Assembly (NCBI RefSeq): GCF_034702125.1
Contig: NC_085865.1
Coordinates: 26,179,067 to 26,243,066 of the forward strand
Origin: Engraulis encrasicolus
Taxonomy: Eukaryota; Chordata; Actinopteri; Clupeiformes; Engraulidae
Direction of reading: 5' to 3'
Length of the DNA stretch: 64,000 nucleotides
The position numbers were made by a program, and so were the translations under genes. The notes beneath the pieces are model-generated. The model saw only the letters and a list, made by a program, of their open reading frames with translations, had not been told where the DNA came from and ran no database searches. Below are positions 1 to 12,106 of the stretch, in pieces (position 1 is the stretch's first letter; the number at the start of each line of letters is the position of its first letter).

Positions 1-1093
1 TTTCATGGGGTACTCGCGCGGCAAACAGACAAGGGCCCTCTTTCAACTTTCCAGCTTCCGCTAGTTTGAGTGAGCTACTGTGATGAGTGAGTGATGAGGA
101 GAGAGGGGAGGGAAAGGGAGGGAAGGCAGGGAAGGAAGGGAGGGATGGAGGGAGATATAGGGGGACTTATAAGCCTTATTTCCATTAAAACAAACATTTA
201 CAAGGATTTTAACTGGCCATTTATGAAAGAGGAGGCAAACATGAAAGGCAGCTGTCTTTTTTCCTGGTATATAAGAATCAGATGTTAAAGAGTTCAAACT
301 CTTTAGTGATATAACCGCGCTTGAAGTCCTGTCATTTCTCTGCAATGTCTCCAACATCAACCATAACAATTACACAAACATTTTAGGACTTTAATTCTCA
401 ATTAAGTTTCATAAGCAAAGGTCTCACTTATTGATAAAAAAAGGCTTAAGAGAACGCAGGAAGCCGTCCACAATGTAGTTAAAAAACGTATTTATTAAAT
501 CGTTTTTATTAATTGTATACAACTTTCTATAATATCCAGAACAAGGTAAACATCAGTGCCTTATGACTTGATCGTGTTATTCAATGATCCAAATTATTGT
601 GTTGAACCGTATCCCCATAAGCTTACAATCACCAACTCTTTCATGTCAAATTAGGCCTTCATAATTCACAGTTAATGTCTTAATGTATCCTACCCATTAT
701 ACAGTGACCCGGTTTGAAACAACGACCTTTTCACACGCGCTCACACCAAGTGGACCTTCTCATCTCTCCAGTCCAGTTCTCACTGTATGCGCATTACCTC
801 CCCCTATCCAGCGCATGACATTGTTTTTTCGTGAAAGAAAAACAGCTCATGGGGATGCTGATGCCACAGTAGTGTGTGGATGAAAATTACTCTAGCGGAT
901 AATTGCTCAAATGTGGGCTGCCACTACTGCCTCTGCTGCTGCCGCTGCTGCTGCCGCTGCAGTGTACTACTACTGTACCCACGGGGCTTTGTTGTCACAA
1001 CCACTCATTATAGAATTGCCACCAGAGTGGCGTTAGCCCGGGACAGCCCAGTCAGTCCACTCCTGACACACACACACACACACAGGCCCACAA

Positions 1094-1232
1094 ACATGGG
1101 GGACAAAGGGGTATGTTGTCCCGGGCCCAGGGAGATTGGGGGCCCAGAATTGGGTACTCATTACATTGTATGTATTGGGTAGGGGGCCCTTTCAGATGAC
1201 TTTATCCCGGGCCCAGCAAAAGCTGTCAGCGG
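1094..1232 (+). repeat. MITE-like element, GGGACAAAGG family
   Basis: GGGGGACAAAGGGGTATGTT opens a block of about 140 bp rich in GGGCCC that ends AAAGCTGTCAGCGGCCTTG. The same block recurs at 4332, 13873, 15009, 32100, 32680 and 41970. The best-preserved copy (15009) has about 15-bp terminal inverted repeats, suggesting a hAT-like non-autonomous element. Confidence 0.6.
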
Positions 1233-1236
1233 CCTT

Positions 1237-1237
<1 letters not shown>

Positions 1238-1333
<96 letters not shown>

Positions 1334-1368
1334 CACACACACACACGCGCACACACACACACACACAA
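1238..1368. repeat. CA microsatellite
   Basis: About 130 bp of CA with a few CG variants. Confidence 0.98.
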
Positions 1369-2576
1369 ATGAGAAGTGGCCATGACACAAAGGGGGAAGA
1401 TGACTATTTATGTGTGTTTTCGTGAACACACGTTTGTGGTCTATAGGCAGTGTTGTTGGCAAGGCAAGGGAGAAGTGACAGAATAAGGAAAAACACCAAA
1501 ACCGACCAAGCCCGCACAGTAATCCTCACACTGAACCCAAAAATAATCAGCTCTATAGTATACGGGGCCTCTACCGTCCCCACAAATAAACCTGCCTTTT
1601 ATATCCCCACTGAACGGGTGCATCAGGGTGTTGTGCTGCGCAGTGTGTTAATTATAGGTCTGTGACTGACAACAAAAGGCTGGAATATAATAGATGTCCC
1701 CGTGGACACGCCATCAAAACACCGCTGTCTGCAGTACATGAGGCTGCCTTACAGACAATCCCTCATTAGTAACTAAGTCAATACTTGGTATTAAAGTTAA
1801 GATTCCCATTCCAGTACTCGTCTACTCTTATCATTAACACAAACTAATTAAACTCACTAATCATCTAACTTAATAACTCCAACCCCCAAGTTGTTTACAG
1901 CCTTCTGACTAGCACAGCCCATTAGTTATGAATAGAAGGTGCCGGAAAAAGGTGTTTGGCAGTATACGGTAAGTCACGCAACTGGGCTGCTGCTACTGGT
2001 GCTGCCGGTGAGGTGGGACCTGACGGTGGAAGAAGAAAGCCGCGGACCCCCGACGACCTCACAACTCTCCAATGTCACAGACATTCATTCCATTTCTTTG
2101 CTTACTGTTTTCCATATGCCTCTGCACAGTCAATTTAATAAGGAGGAAGTAAGTCCAAAAACTTTTCTTGACCAAGACACTCCAAAAAATACGCGCCAAA
2201 ATATCTTTATTAACATAACATGTCCATTGAGGATTCTTTAAAATTGCCCATGCGTATCGCAGCGAGTGGGCCTTCCTCAGGGCATGTCCGGGAAGTAAGT
2301 AATTTTAATAAGCATATTTAAAGACGGGGAAAACTGACCAAAATGATCTACAGTGTTTGGCTAAGAGAACAGTAAAGTGAGCAGTCAGGCACAACAAAGA
2401 CATCACATAGACACGCTGCTTCGTACATAGTATTTGAGCTACTGATGCTGCTGTGCCTTGATCAACTCCATCTTCCAAGTTACCTATAGCCTTATGTATT
2501 TGCAGTATATCACCTCATTATACTGCTTGCACATGACAATTACAGCAACAGTTGAAGAGCAGGGTGGGGTCCTTAC

Positions 2577-2758
2577 CGTGGAAGAAGCTCTTGACCCTGA
2601 GGTAGCTGACGCTGAGGCGCAGGACGGAGAGTTTATCCAGTTTGGAGATGATCTCGGGGGAGAAGGGAAGCAGGCTGGCCAGCCGGTCCAGCTCCGCGTT
2701 CAGCCGGTCGCGGTGCCGCTTCGATGGGTTGGTCTTCTCGTTCACCGGCACCGGTTTT
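2577..2758 (-). CDS. ahrr: Aryl hydrocarbon receptor repressor, bHLH exon
   Basis: This internal exon encodes the basic helix-loop-helix domain of a bHLH-PAS repressor that dimerises with ARNT and competes with AHR at xenobiotic response elements in the nucleus. Seen: the basic region [20 protein letters not shown], then a helix-loop-helix ending [18 protein letters not shown]. The NAELD and YLRVKSFF wording fits AHRR better than AHR. The acceptor is CTCCAG and the donor GTAAGG. The exon is 182 nt and enters with one base completing the CA|A codon left by the upstream exon, which supports the pairing. A (CT)n tract on the coding strand forms the polypyrimidine tract. The PAS exons are not in the window and must lie to the left. 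AHR is the alternative, but the upstream exon argues against it. Confidence 0.93.
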
Positions 2759-2759
2759 C

Positions 2760-2796
<37 letters not shown>
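2760..2796. repeat. AG/CT microsatellite at the ahrr bHLH exon acceptor
   Basis: Read on the coding strand this is (CT)n directly before CCAG. Confidence 0.95.
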
Positions 2797-2800
<4 letters not shown>

Positions 2801-3419
2801 AAGAACGGAATGTTTGGTTAGGTGGACAGAACATGTGGGGATCTACCTTACATCAGTTGACTGAAAGTGGCATAGTTCACTTAGAGTGATAAATGTCACT
2901 CACAAGCAGTTACGGGTACTTATTACGCCTAAGGCCAAGATTAAGTTAACTCCCAGACTGTATCATACCAAATTGTTATACCAAAGGTCACAATAAATCC
3001 GTCAATTAATACAAAAAATATTGCGCTATATAGGAATATTGTGACTATATTCGGGCATTTTGAATAATAAAGGACGCCTTTTAAGTGCTGCAGCAGAGGA
3101 TCTCCAAAGTCATTGAATCAATTAAATGAACGAGGGATGTTCAATAAATCACCAGACAAAGGACAACCACAGAAACCCCAGCACTGATGGGTTTTTTAAG
3201 TCGAACCAATAAGGCCAGGCAAAGGGCAAACATGCCCTGAGGGCCCTTTAGGGTTGGGCAATTTTAAAGTGTGCACAGTGCAGTGCTCCGTAATGACATT
3301 TGTGGAGAATGGAGGTCAGGGCACATGACAAAATGACAGAAAGACAATATTATAGTATAAAGGCTGCCACTGTATAAGGCTATTCTGGATGGGATGAACC
3401 TCAGTTCAATTATTGTATT

Positions 3420-3560
3420 AATAGAAGAGTAGAGTAGAGTAGAGTAGAGTAGAGTAGAGTAGAGTAGAGTAGAGTAGAGTAGAGTAGAGTAGAGTAGAGC
3501 ATCATTTATTAATCCCAAGGGAAATATAGAATATAATAGAATATCACCCAAGAGAATCTT
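3420..3560 (-). repeat. AGAGT pentamer array and retroelement tail (minus strand)
   Basis: About 15 AGAGT units (3426-3500) follow, on the minus strand, a TTCCCTTGGGATTAATAAAT tail typical of fish non-LTR elements. Confidence 0.7.
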
Positions 3561-4331
3561 CAATATAAAACACTTTTATATAAAGTAGCCCCATCAATTT
3601 TCTAATAGTATATACAATTAAACGTTTATGATTAACATTTCAGGCAACAACTTTCACACAGAAGTCAGTGGCAGGATCGTGGGATATGATCTGTAATTCG
3701 TTATTCTGTGATCATCTCAACAAATAATCTACAAATTAGATAATCCCAGGCAATATATTTGCCGCAACATAATACAGGACCAAGCAATACAATTTCAAAC
3801 ATTTATGCGTGCAAATTTATTTCACAAAAATCCACAAGGACCATTTGGATTAACATTGACCGGGTGGCAACATTCTAAGACCCCAAATGCACCCTGCTAC
3901 CTCTCCTCAACCAAACCTTTTGCCCCTTGTGAGTGAAAATGGACTAAACCCCTTCAGATGAGAAGAAGGCCCTTTCACAAGCCTCTGGCTGAGGAGAGGT
4001 CAACTTCTGCAGTAACAGGTGCCTGAACGAAGGAGAGCGGTACTGACGCTCTGCTTAAAGCCTCCAGTCAAACACTTAGGCCAGGGACCGCAGCCGAAAC
4101 TTGTCTAGTAGTTTACGGATCCCTCCGTCTTTATTTCATATTCTCTCTCCTCACTCCCTCTTACTCTTTCGCTCTTCCAGAGTATCTCTTTCGCCCTCTG
4201 TTTCTCTGTCACCCATCTCTGCCGCTTTGTCTCTGACTTTCTGTCTCTCATTCTCTCCCTCTGTCTCTCCCCTTTTGAACCACGGAGGCTACCTCCCTAT
4301 GCCCTGGACGGTAGGGAGGTGGAGGGAGCAG

Positions 4332-4480
4332 GGCCGCTGATGGCTTTGACCGGGCCCAGGACAAAGCCACCAAAAAGTGCCCCCCTCTCAATACATTTAA
4401 TGCAATGAAGACCGGATTCTGGGCGCCATCTCTCCCTGGGCCCGGGACAATGGACCCCTTTGTCCCCCCAACCCCTGTCA
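4332..4480 (-). repeat. MITE-like element, GGGACAAAGG family
   Basis: This minus-strand copy begins at + GGGCCGCTGATGGCTTTG and ends near CCTTTGTCCCCCC. It lies in the ahrr intron. Confidence 0.6.
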
Positions 4481-5448
4481 GCTTCCCTGGGAGGGCGAGC
4501 AGAGTCTGATTTCTTCCACATGGAGGTGGCGGCCCCTCATCGCATGGCATCGCATCTTTAAATAAACCCCCCCTCGCCGGCTGGAACGAGCCCCAGCGAG
4601 CGTCACTCACTGGCCCCCAGGAACCATCCCGAAAGAAGAAGTCACAGGACTGGACAGGACAGTGAACGTCAGGCAGGCTAGGGCCATGTCACCCCGGGGC
4701 GCTATACCGAACACACCCCAGACACAGGCACACTCAGACTCATACTCAGCTACTGAACACCACTACAGTCAGCATGTTATGTGCAAGTTGGCTGATATAA
4801 TATCCACAAGGCCGAGCGAGCGAGGGCGTCCAGAAAATGTTGAAACGGTTGAACTCCTGTTTCTGTGCTTCTCATTAGAGAGTGCTGCTCGTCTCGCTTT
4901 GCTTTCATTAGTGCTTTTTGGCAATCAAAAGTGTGAAAATGCACACTGGTCAAAACCTGCTCACCACAGTCAAACTATTTTTTAAATTTAATATACTGTG
5001 TAATTTAGTAAACATTGTAGTACTGTGTTACTATCTTGGCGGAGGTAGAGGACAGAACTTCAAGGCTATACACACCCCACCCCACTTTTTATAAGTGAGT
5101 CAATGAAAACATTCACTTTATGACACTTTTACATCAATATGGCACCACAAAGTTTTGCAAAAGTTACCGGAGGAATTTGGTGAAAAGAGTGTGTCAGTTC
5201 TGGAGTCATGAAGGTCATTATTAAAACCATCTGAACTATCTGATTACTCAAAGGCTGCAGTTGCTGGCATGAAGCGCATGATCGACAGATTAAATTTCAA
5301 GTGATTTCTGGCTCCCTCGCAAAGCCAATGTTTGTGCCTAAATTCATAAGGGCGGGACATTAAAGTACCTGGTTTGTTTATCAGTGTCAATATTTACACA
5401 ACTGTTCCAAAATAGTAGAAAGTTATGGAAAACAAATAAATGAGTACA

Positions 5449-5450
<2 letters not shown>

Positions 5451-5498
<48 letters not shown>
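5451..5498. repeat. AAT microsatellite
   Basis: About 15 AAT units in the ahrr intron. Confidence 0.97.
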
Positions 5499-5499
<1 letters not shown>

Positions 5500-5625
5500 T
5501 ACATAGACATATGCTATATGTGCTTTTATACGCACACTATTTAAATGCTTTGGAATTTTGTTTAACTCTTCATTAGAAAGAATGACAGATGTAGTAGGCC
5601 TATAAAATTGTGCATGCAACCATCT

Positions 5626-5632
5626 CACGCAA
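5626..5632 (-). promoter_or_regulatory. Xenobiotic response element core (intronic)
   Basis: The minus strand reads TTGCGTGAGA, which satisfies the extended consensus TNGCGTG(A/C)(G/C)A. It lies 70 bp inside the intron after the first coding exon. Confidence 0.45.
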
Positions 5633-5679
5633 ACTTGCAAGAGTCAACTCAGAACTGAACTCATCCCTAACCTCATTCA

Positions 5680-5838
<159 letters not shown>

Positions 5839-6134
5839 CTATTTCAGAAAAAAAATCCTCAAGTCCTGAGAGTGGCTGTACTCCACAAACTTGGCATATC
5901 ATTTAAGCTCGTCTTCTCAATAACTGCAATAAATTGTTTCAATTAGCAATTTATGATTTGGATGATACATCTCATTGAACACTACTTCAGTTCTCAAGTT
6001 TTAAAGTAAGTCGCTCATGCACCATGCTGCTTGTTGTTTACAGTCAAGAGCCAATCGCTGAAACGCTCCGAAAAGCGCTCTACCCACAACTGAAAACAAG
6101 TAATGACTCACAAGTTTAACACAAAATTACACCA

Positions 6135-6141
6135 CACGCAA
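6135..6141 (-). promoter_or_regulatory. Xenobiotic response element core
   Basis: The minus strand reads TTGCGTG followed by TGG, so the core matches but the extended consensus does not. It lies just downstream of the probable non-coding first exon. Confidence 0.35.
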
Positions 6142-6176
6142 TATTAAGCACAATTTAAATGACAAAACTGACTTAC

Positions 6177-6345
6177 CAGGCGTCCCTGTCTGGATAGCTT
6201 AGTTCCAGTATAATGGCAATAGTGGGTATCAATTATCAAGGAGAAATTATTATGCTTATGATTTTATAAATGAACGGTTAATTCCAGAGGAGCGGCAGAA
6301 ATAAAGTCAAGCAACTCCAAACTGATGTTTTCATCAGTTTCCAAC
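6177..6345 (-). other. ahrr: Probable non-coding first exon of ahrr (5' UTR)
   Basis: On the minus strand a consensus donor, CTG|GTAAGT, sits at 6177/6176. It lies about 190 bp downstream of a TATAAAG box (6369-6375) and 380 bp upstream of the coding-exon acceptor at 5795. An exon from about 6345 to 6177 would splice into the first coding exon. The left border is set by the donor; the transcription start is inferred from TATA spacing and is approximate. Confidence 0.4.
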
Positions 6346-6448
6346 GCTCGAGGCAGATGTGGTTGATGCTTTATACCCAATTGAGTCGCCGCTCACTTCC
6401 TCGCGTTTCAGGTGGCAGATTCCTCCGAATGACAAGTCGAGCTCTTCG

Positions 6449-6455
6449 CACGCAA
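6449..6455 (-). promoter_or_regulatory. Xenobiotic response element, full consensus
   Basis: The minus strand reads TTGCGTGCGA, a full match to TNGCGTG(A/C)(G/C)A, about 75 bp upstream of the TATAAAG box at 6369-6375. Confidence 0.5.
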
Positions 6456-6535
6456 TTCTGCCTCACAAACTGCGCGCGCGCCATACGCACACACACACAT
6501 TTCTTTTTTTAAGGGCAGAGCAAGGGGAGGGATCA

Positions 6536-6542
6536 CACGCAA
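6536..6542 (-). promoter_or_regulatory. Xenobiotic response element core
   Basis: The minus strand reads TTGCGTGTGA: core match, one extended position off. It is about 160 bp upstream of the TATAAAG box and has the same orientation as the other cores. Confidence 0.4.
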
Positions 6543-7961
6543 TGCTCTCCCTTTACAAATCTACTACGAGGCAGACTGTACAGGGAGTCGCTCGTCGCTG
6601 TCTGGCGCGTCGGTTTATAAGGATCGGATATTTTGGAACACATGCTTTATTGAAAATTCATGACATTGATGCTTTGAAAACTAGTATGTCCTGGAGACGC
6701 CAACTTGGATTGCAAGGACAAGAAAGATAGTGCAAGAGAGAACGTTCTTACAGATGGTGCTTTTGGAGATTAGAACCCAAACCTAGGATGCTATGGTTTG
6801 TCAAAACACCAACTAGGTTGTAGGCTATTAAACGATTCATTGACGGTTGTTTCGGAGAAGATGGACCTCGATGTGTTGGAATCGTAGCCTACATAAATCC
6901 CTTGTCTCCTTCCTCCAAGGTCGTGGTCTACATCGGACTATCTATGAGCAAATGCAAATCCTCTCCGAATGGGTTCATTTGGCGGTCAGCTTTCCCTGTA
7001 ACAGATGCCGTGTGTTTTGTATCGTCAATAAATACATGTGCTGTCGTTTAATTTGCTCAGCATAATCTTCGAGACTAATCTGCCAGACAGTGTTTACTAG
7101 TTGCCTTTCTGTCGAACCCACAGAGCAGTCGTGGAGGGTCGAAAGGTAGGAATGAAGTGAAATATGTAGACAAAGGACATTTCATAGCGATATTTTACCA
7201 CACTACGTTCCTAGACATTGAATGTGTCGTAAGTGTGACCTAAATCTGTTTTAATATTAATCAATCTCTCTGCTACCTCCAGCGTCTTGTCTTAAAGCCT
7301 AAAATAGCCTAAATTAAATATGTTATGCTGTTTTGACTGACATTTTACGCGGAATAATTTCCTTAAACCTTCACGCGCCACTGACTGCTAATCTGAGTTT
7401 AGCATAGGCTTATTGGGTAATTTAGGGTCAAAAGTGTTTCCTGCCGTTCCCATGAAAACAAACCTTTGGAGGTCCCATACCAGACTGTACTTAAATTCGC
7501 TAAACATAGCCGCGTAAAGCAATCAACCACCGAAATGCAGGACGGCATCTGTTGGAACCACGGCATTTTTTCCGAGTAGGTGTGTGGTTCCACTCCTTAA
7601 TTGAAGTATGTATCTGTGTGCACGTGTATTAGGCGCGCGCGTGTGCTCCTGTGCATCTCATTCCAACTGTCACCTCACCTCAGACGGAACCGTGGCGCTG
7701 TTCATTAAATAAAGAGTTGAAGCAGTAGGCGCCAGCGCGCGATCCCCGTCTGCAGTTCTCTGGTCAGAAGCAACAGCTCCAATGCTTCAGCGGGACAGGA
7801 GGGGCAGGAAGAGACAGGGGGACCACCAGGGATAGGTGGGACTGCCTTGCCCTTCTGCTCAGGTGCCGTTACTGTATGTCTACTGCAAGCACAAGCACTG
7901 TGAAAGTGCACTGCAGTGTACAGTAAATACCCCCCCCCCCACACACACACACTACTACTTC

Positions 7962-8063
<102 letters not shown>

Positions 8064-8359
8064 GGGCTGGGTTAAGATGGCCTATGGACCTCCGCGGAAG
8101 GCGAATTTGGCGACAAATTTGCACATGGCAGTATTATAATTACGAGCTAGGAACATGTCTACTGTACTCAACACAACAGATGAATCTTTCAGCATTGCAT
8201 CTTGTCACAATTCGGCAATTTTACACTTTTGATCTTGTTGGCCTGGCAGGTGGGGCCCCCAGGCTGCTGCCATATCCAGCCTGTGCATTAATGGACAAGC
8301 ACCCCCCCCATCCCCCCTACAAATCACACCCTGTATAGGCCTACACACTCACTCTCTCT

Positions 8360-8366
8360 CACACAC

Positions 8367-8437
<71 letters not shown>
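8360..8437. repeat. CA microsatellite
   Basis: About 78 bp of CA followed by CTA units. Confidence 0.97.
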
Positions 8438-8438
<1 letters not shown>

Positions 8439-8775
8439 CTACTACTACTACCACTGCTATTACTTCTATCGAGTGCCAGCCAGGTGTTATCTAGACCTGG
8501 CTTGCCTCCAGTGTGTCTGCAAGCTCCGCACTCTGTATTACTGTCAGATTGTGTGCCAGAAGTAAAGTGGCAAATACAAGGCGCCTTGCCACCACCAGAT
8601 AGATTTATTGAGAAAATGACATAAACAAATATGGAGCGTAGGGGCACTACATCATGTTTGTTTGTATTACACTTAGCAAGTGCTGAAAATAAATAAATAC
8701 AATTTCTGTGGTGGTGTAGGTCCACAGGGATGGACATTAAATCAAACAGATGCAGCCCATAATGCACGCTGTATT

Positions 8776-8920
8776 ACTGGTGGTACGCTGTAATAGTCAT
8801 TGAAAGGTTAATTACCATAGTATTACTCTCCTATGACATAAAAGAGGGCCTTTAGTAATGCCCAATGACTCATTGTCATTATGGTAACAGCACATTTATA
8901 AAGCCGTGTTTTAAGGGGTT
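8776..8920 (+). repeat. Dispersed repeat, copy 1 (CTGTAATAGTCATTGAAA type)
   Basis: It shares CTGTAATAGTCATTGAAA, ACCATAGTA, CTATGACATA, TAACAGCA and ATTTATAA in the same order with 35995-36142. The second copy interrupts a SINE, so this is a mobile repeat. Class unknown. Confidence 0.55.
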
Positions 8921-9436
8921 AAACCCTGCCAGATATACTATCAGAAGAGCATACAAGCTGGCTCAGAATAAATGAACCTGGAGGTAGTGGTAAATCCGCT
9001 AATATAAGAGCATGGAGTTCCATTTTCTTAACCAAATGACACCTGCAGGCAATCTCTTAGCAGGTTTACAACTTGCTGTAGGTGAACGGAGCCAAATTAT
9101 CCATCTTCTAGGAATACCACCGGTATAAAATGATTTACTGTTTGAACACCAATTTACTGCACATTGAAAAGAGCAACAACACCAGCAACCTTGCTCAAGT
9201 GGGAATGTTGAGGACCCATACATTAATTATGACCTTGTAGTCCACGAGGATGTGTCAAAGAAAGAACAATAAAAACACAAATGTCAGTGAAGGGACATGC
9301 CATTAGAGTTGCATAGCATCTGCTGTGCTGTATTATTTACACTTATATGATTTCTCACTGACAAGTAAGAAGATGGGAGGAGTGGTTGGCACTACTCCAG
9401 TCATCCAGTCAAGCATCATTTAGATCAGTCCACATA

Positions 9437-9467
9437 CTCTCTCTTTCTCTGTCTCTCTGTCTCTCTG

Positions 9468-9537
<70 letters not shown>
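9437..9537. repeat. CT microsatellite
   Basis: CT repeats with a few GT variants at the left. Confidence 0.97.
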
Positions 9538-9540
<3 letters not shown>

Positions 9541-9699
9541 TTCTCTCAGGGTCCTTGTGTCATCACCCTCCCATCCCCCAAACCTCCCTCCCTGTTACCC
9601 TTACCCTTACCACCATTGACACCCACACCCCACTATGCACGCTCATGCGCCAACACCCACACCCACACTCACACCCACGCACCCACACCATCAGCTTAG

Positions 9700-10080
9700 A
9701 GGGCAGTAACGTCAGCTCAGGATACTGTAACAGTGTTTTGACAGATCGAGTGGCGAGCTCCACAACACTGTCATTCGCTGCTGCGAGAGCCGTGGTTTGT
9801 GTCAGCGCAAATCCCCTTACATCCCTAACCCCCGGTCCTCTCAAGATTAGCCTCGACTTAAAGCATCCATAAGCCCCTCCTGTTGGCCCGCTCCACGGCT
9901 GGCCTTTGCACGCAATCCTCCAGCGAATGGGAGGCCGGCAGTGGGCCCTGTGTGAACATTGGGAGTGGCCCCCATTGGCTCCATCAGCGTTCTGAGCCCG
10001 CCTACCATGGGGAGCAGCTGTCAGAACAGGTCAGGGCTATTGGTCGATAAAAACCCCTCTGTTTGCAAACAAATGAAATC
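9700..10080. promoter_or_regulatory. GC-rich CCAAT-containing stretch, possible regulatory element
   Basis: The stretch is more complex and GC-rich than its neighbours. It contains ATTGGC, CCATTGG and ATTGGTC motifs, a TTGCGTG core on the minus strand near 9909, and CGATAAAAACC. No exon follows on either strand, so promoter activity is speculative. Confidence 0.2.
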
Positions 10081-10369
10081 CAGATCATTTCTTTTGGGGG
10101 GATGGGAGTGAGAAACAGGTCAACTGTTTCAGGCGTACGGTAATGTATATTTAAAGCCATACACGCGATGTATGCACAGGTTTCTGGTGACGTGCAGATG
10201 GCATATCATAAAGGTGGTGGGCTTTTGTAGTGTCAGACTTGCAGTGTTAAACCAGGACATGTGACATTTTTCAAGCCACAAGAGTGTCAGAAAAATGACA
10301 GAAATAACTGATCCAATCTACTAATCTATTTATGTATTTACACACACCTCTCCACCTCTAACCACGCGA

Positions 10370-10602
<233 letters not shown>

Positions 10603-11144
10603 TGTGAAGCTTTGATGAGGATGAGGCCAAGGTGTGGAAGTGACGTGGTGTGACAAGCTCAAGGCGTCCTCATATGACCCTGATACGAAGAGCTATGCAG
10701 CCAGTCATATAAAGCAAGAAATAGGTCTGAAACACAGACCTCCCATTGACTTCTTTTAAAAATGTCTTCATTTGGACCTGCTCCTGATGCAGAAAAATAT
10801 CAAAATTAAAAAAAGAGCTTTATTTGAGTTCATGCGTTAAGTGTAGTTTTAGAGCAGTTTTTAGTGACACCCACGTGGCTCCAATGCTATGTTGTTTTGT
10901 CGGCCGTAAATCACTTTGCTTTTCCGAGTGTTCGCACGCAACTAAGGTCTGTTGGCCTTGTCCAGTGATATGATATACTAGTATCACCACACTCTAAATA
11001 CTCGGAGAGTGCGAGGTTAGCTGCAGCTAATGACTCAGTAGTGAGTTTTTTCTAGTCCTCTCCCAGGGCCTGGAATAGGCTGGCAGTACATGAGTCATGA
11101 CTGATCTGTTTGATGCTATTGCTGCAATGACCATATGTCATGCT

Positions 11145-12106
11145 GGTAGGGTGAACTAAGGTAATTTGGGACATCAGCCAAATTGGGACAAATAAGGTTT
11201 TGGGTTGTTTTCTTTCTAAATATTAGCAGCCAATCACAAAATGGGATGTAATATTGTTACTGCAACTGTCATGTATAAGGAACAATAATTTTATTTGGTG
11301 TTAAGTATCATAAAAGAAATGAGCAAAGGTTTGAAGTGACAGTGGATCCAACACTTGTCAGTTTAGCTAGCTGACATGTCGATTATGCTATCAGATCATA
11401 AGGATATTATGGCTGAATTAGTGATTATATGGTACAAAATATGATTGAAATATATGTTGTTTTACTAAAGGTTTAACTCAATATCAAAACATTTACACAT
11501 TTGTCTTTACTTTATTAAGGAGACATACTTTTATTAAGTACAGTGGAGTGAGCTAATTTGGGACAATATTTTAAGCTAAAATGGGACAGTTTTCTCATAG
11601 CAACAGAATGGGCTTCTGTTAGCTGTTAGCATAACATATTAGCACGCCATAGGCCTGTATTGTAATATGCATCCCACATGCTAATGGCCATGGCCACAGT
11701 CACACATGCCATACTCCTTCAATATTCTCTTGAAATGGAAATGTTTCAGGGATGTTTTATCATTTTTTAAATAGTTAAGATCCTAGTCTACTGTTAACAA
11801 GAGAAAAACGATATTATTCTTCAGTTTGTGCAAAAATAATGATAATCAAACAGACTGTCCCATTTTACATTAAAGGGTGTCCCAAATTGCCATAGCATTT
11901 TCTCACAACGAAGTTGGTGTCTCACTGTCTTTAAATGTTAATATATTATAAAATATCATACTTCAAAAACTAATTCCTACATGGAAATGTACCCAAGACC
12001 CATATGAAGACATACAATTACTAAATGTTGGTGTATTTTAAACTTAAAGTGGGTTTTTTTTGCGATCTACCAAAAGTGTCCCAATTTACCATAGTTCACC
12101 CTACTA
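11145..12106. mobile_element. Non-autonomous DNA transposon with about 27-bp terminal inverted repeats
   Basis: The left end GTAGGGTGAACTAAGGTAAT is mirrored by the right end, whose reverse complement reads GTAGGGTGAACTATGGTAAA; both continue into TTGGGAC. The element is about 0.96 kb with no transposase. A TA duplication is possible but cannot be told apart from the palindromic ends. The superfamily is not assigned. Confidence 0.7.

Larger units (their letters stand above)
1..2576. other. Presumed ahrr intron; repeats only
   Basis: If the gene continues leftward, this is intron 3' of the bHLH exon. I looked on the minus strand for PAS-A coding sequence and found none. It holds a CA microsatellite and one MITE-like copy (1094-1232). 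No other feature is supported. Confidence 0.4.
6340..6600 (-). promoter_or_regulatory. ahrr: Probable ahrr promoter (TATA box plus xenobiotic response elements)
   Basis: Seen on the minus strand: TATAAAG at 6375-6369, and TTGCGTG cores at 6455-6449 and 6542-6536, roughly 75 and 160 bp upstream of the TATA box. AHR/ARNT binds T-N-GCGTG, and AHRR is known to be AHR-inducible through such sites in other vertebrates. Promoter identity is inferred from position relative to the exons; no transcript evidence is available. Confidence 0.5.

Noticed and set aside
930..975. CTGCTGCTGCCGCTGCTG stretch as a coding polyalanine or polyglutamine exon of ahrr
   Set aside because: No PAS-like sequence or splice sites around it; it is a short trinucleotide tract.
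1136..1462. Open frames of His-Thr or Cys-Val repeats over CA/TG arrays (also near 10.4, 14.6, 15.7, 25.8, 30.5 and 39.3 kb)
   Set aside because: They are translations of microsatellites with no domains, no splice context and mirror frames on both strands.
2577..2758. AHR1 or AHR2 rather than AHRR
   Set aside because: The upstream exon reads MIPPGDC...[12 protein letters not shown], which is the AHRR N-terminus.
9590..9612. TTACCCTTACCCTTACC, possible interstitial telomere repeat
   Set aside because: The unit is TTACCC, not CCCTAA/TTAGGG, and there are fewer than three copies.
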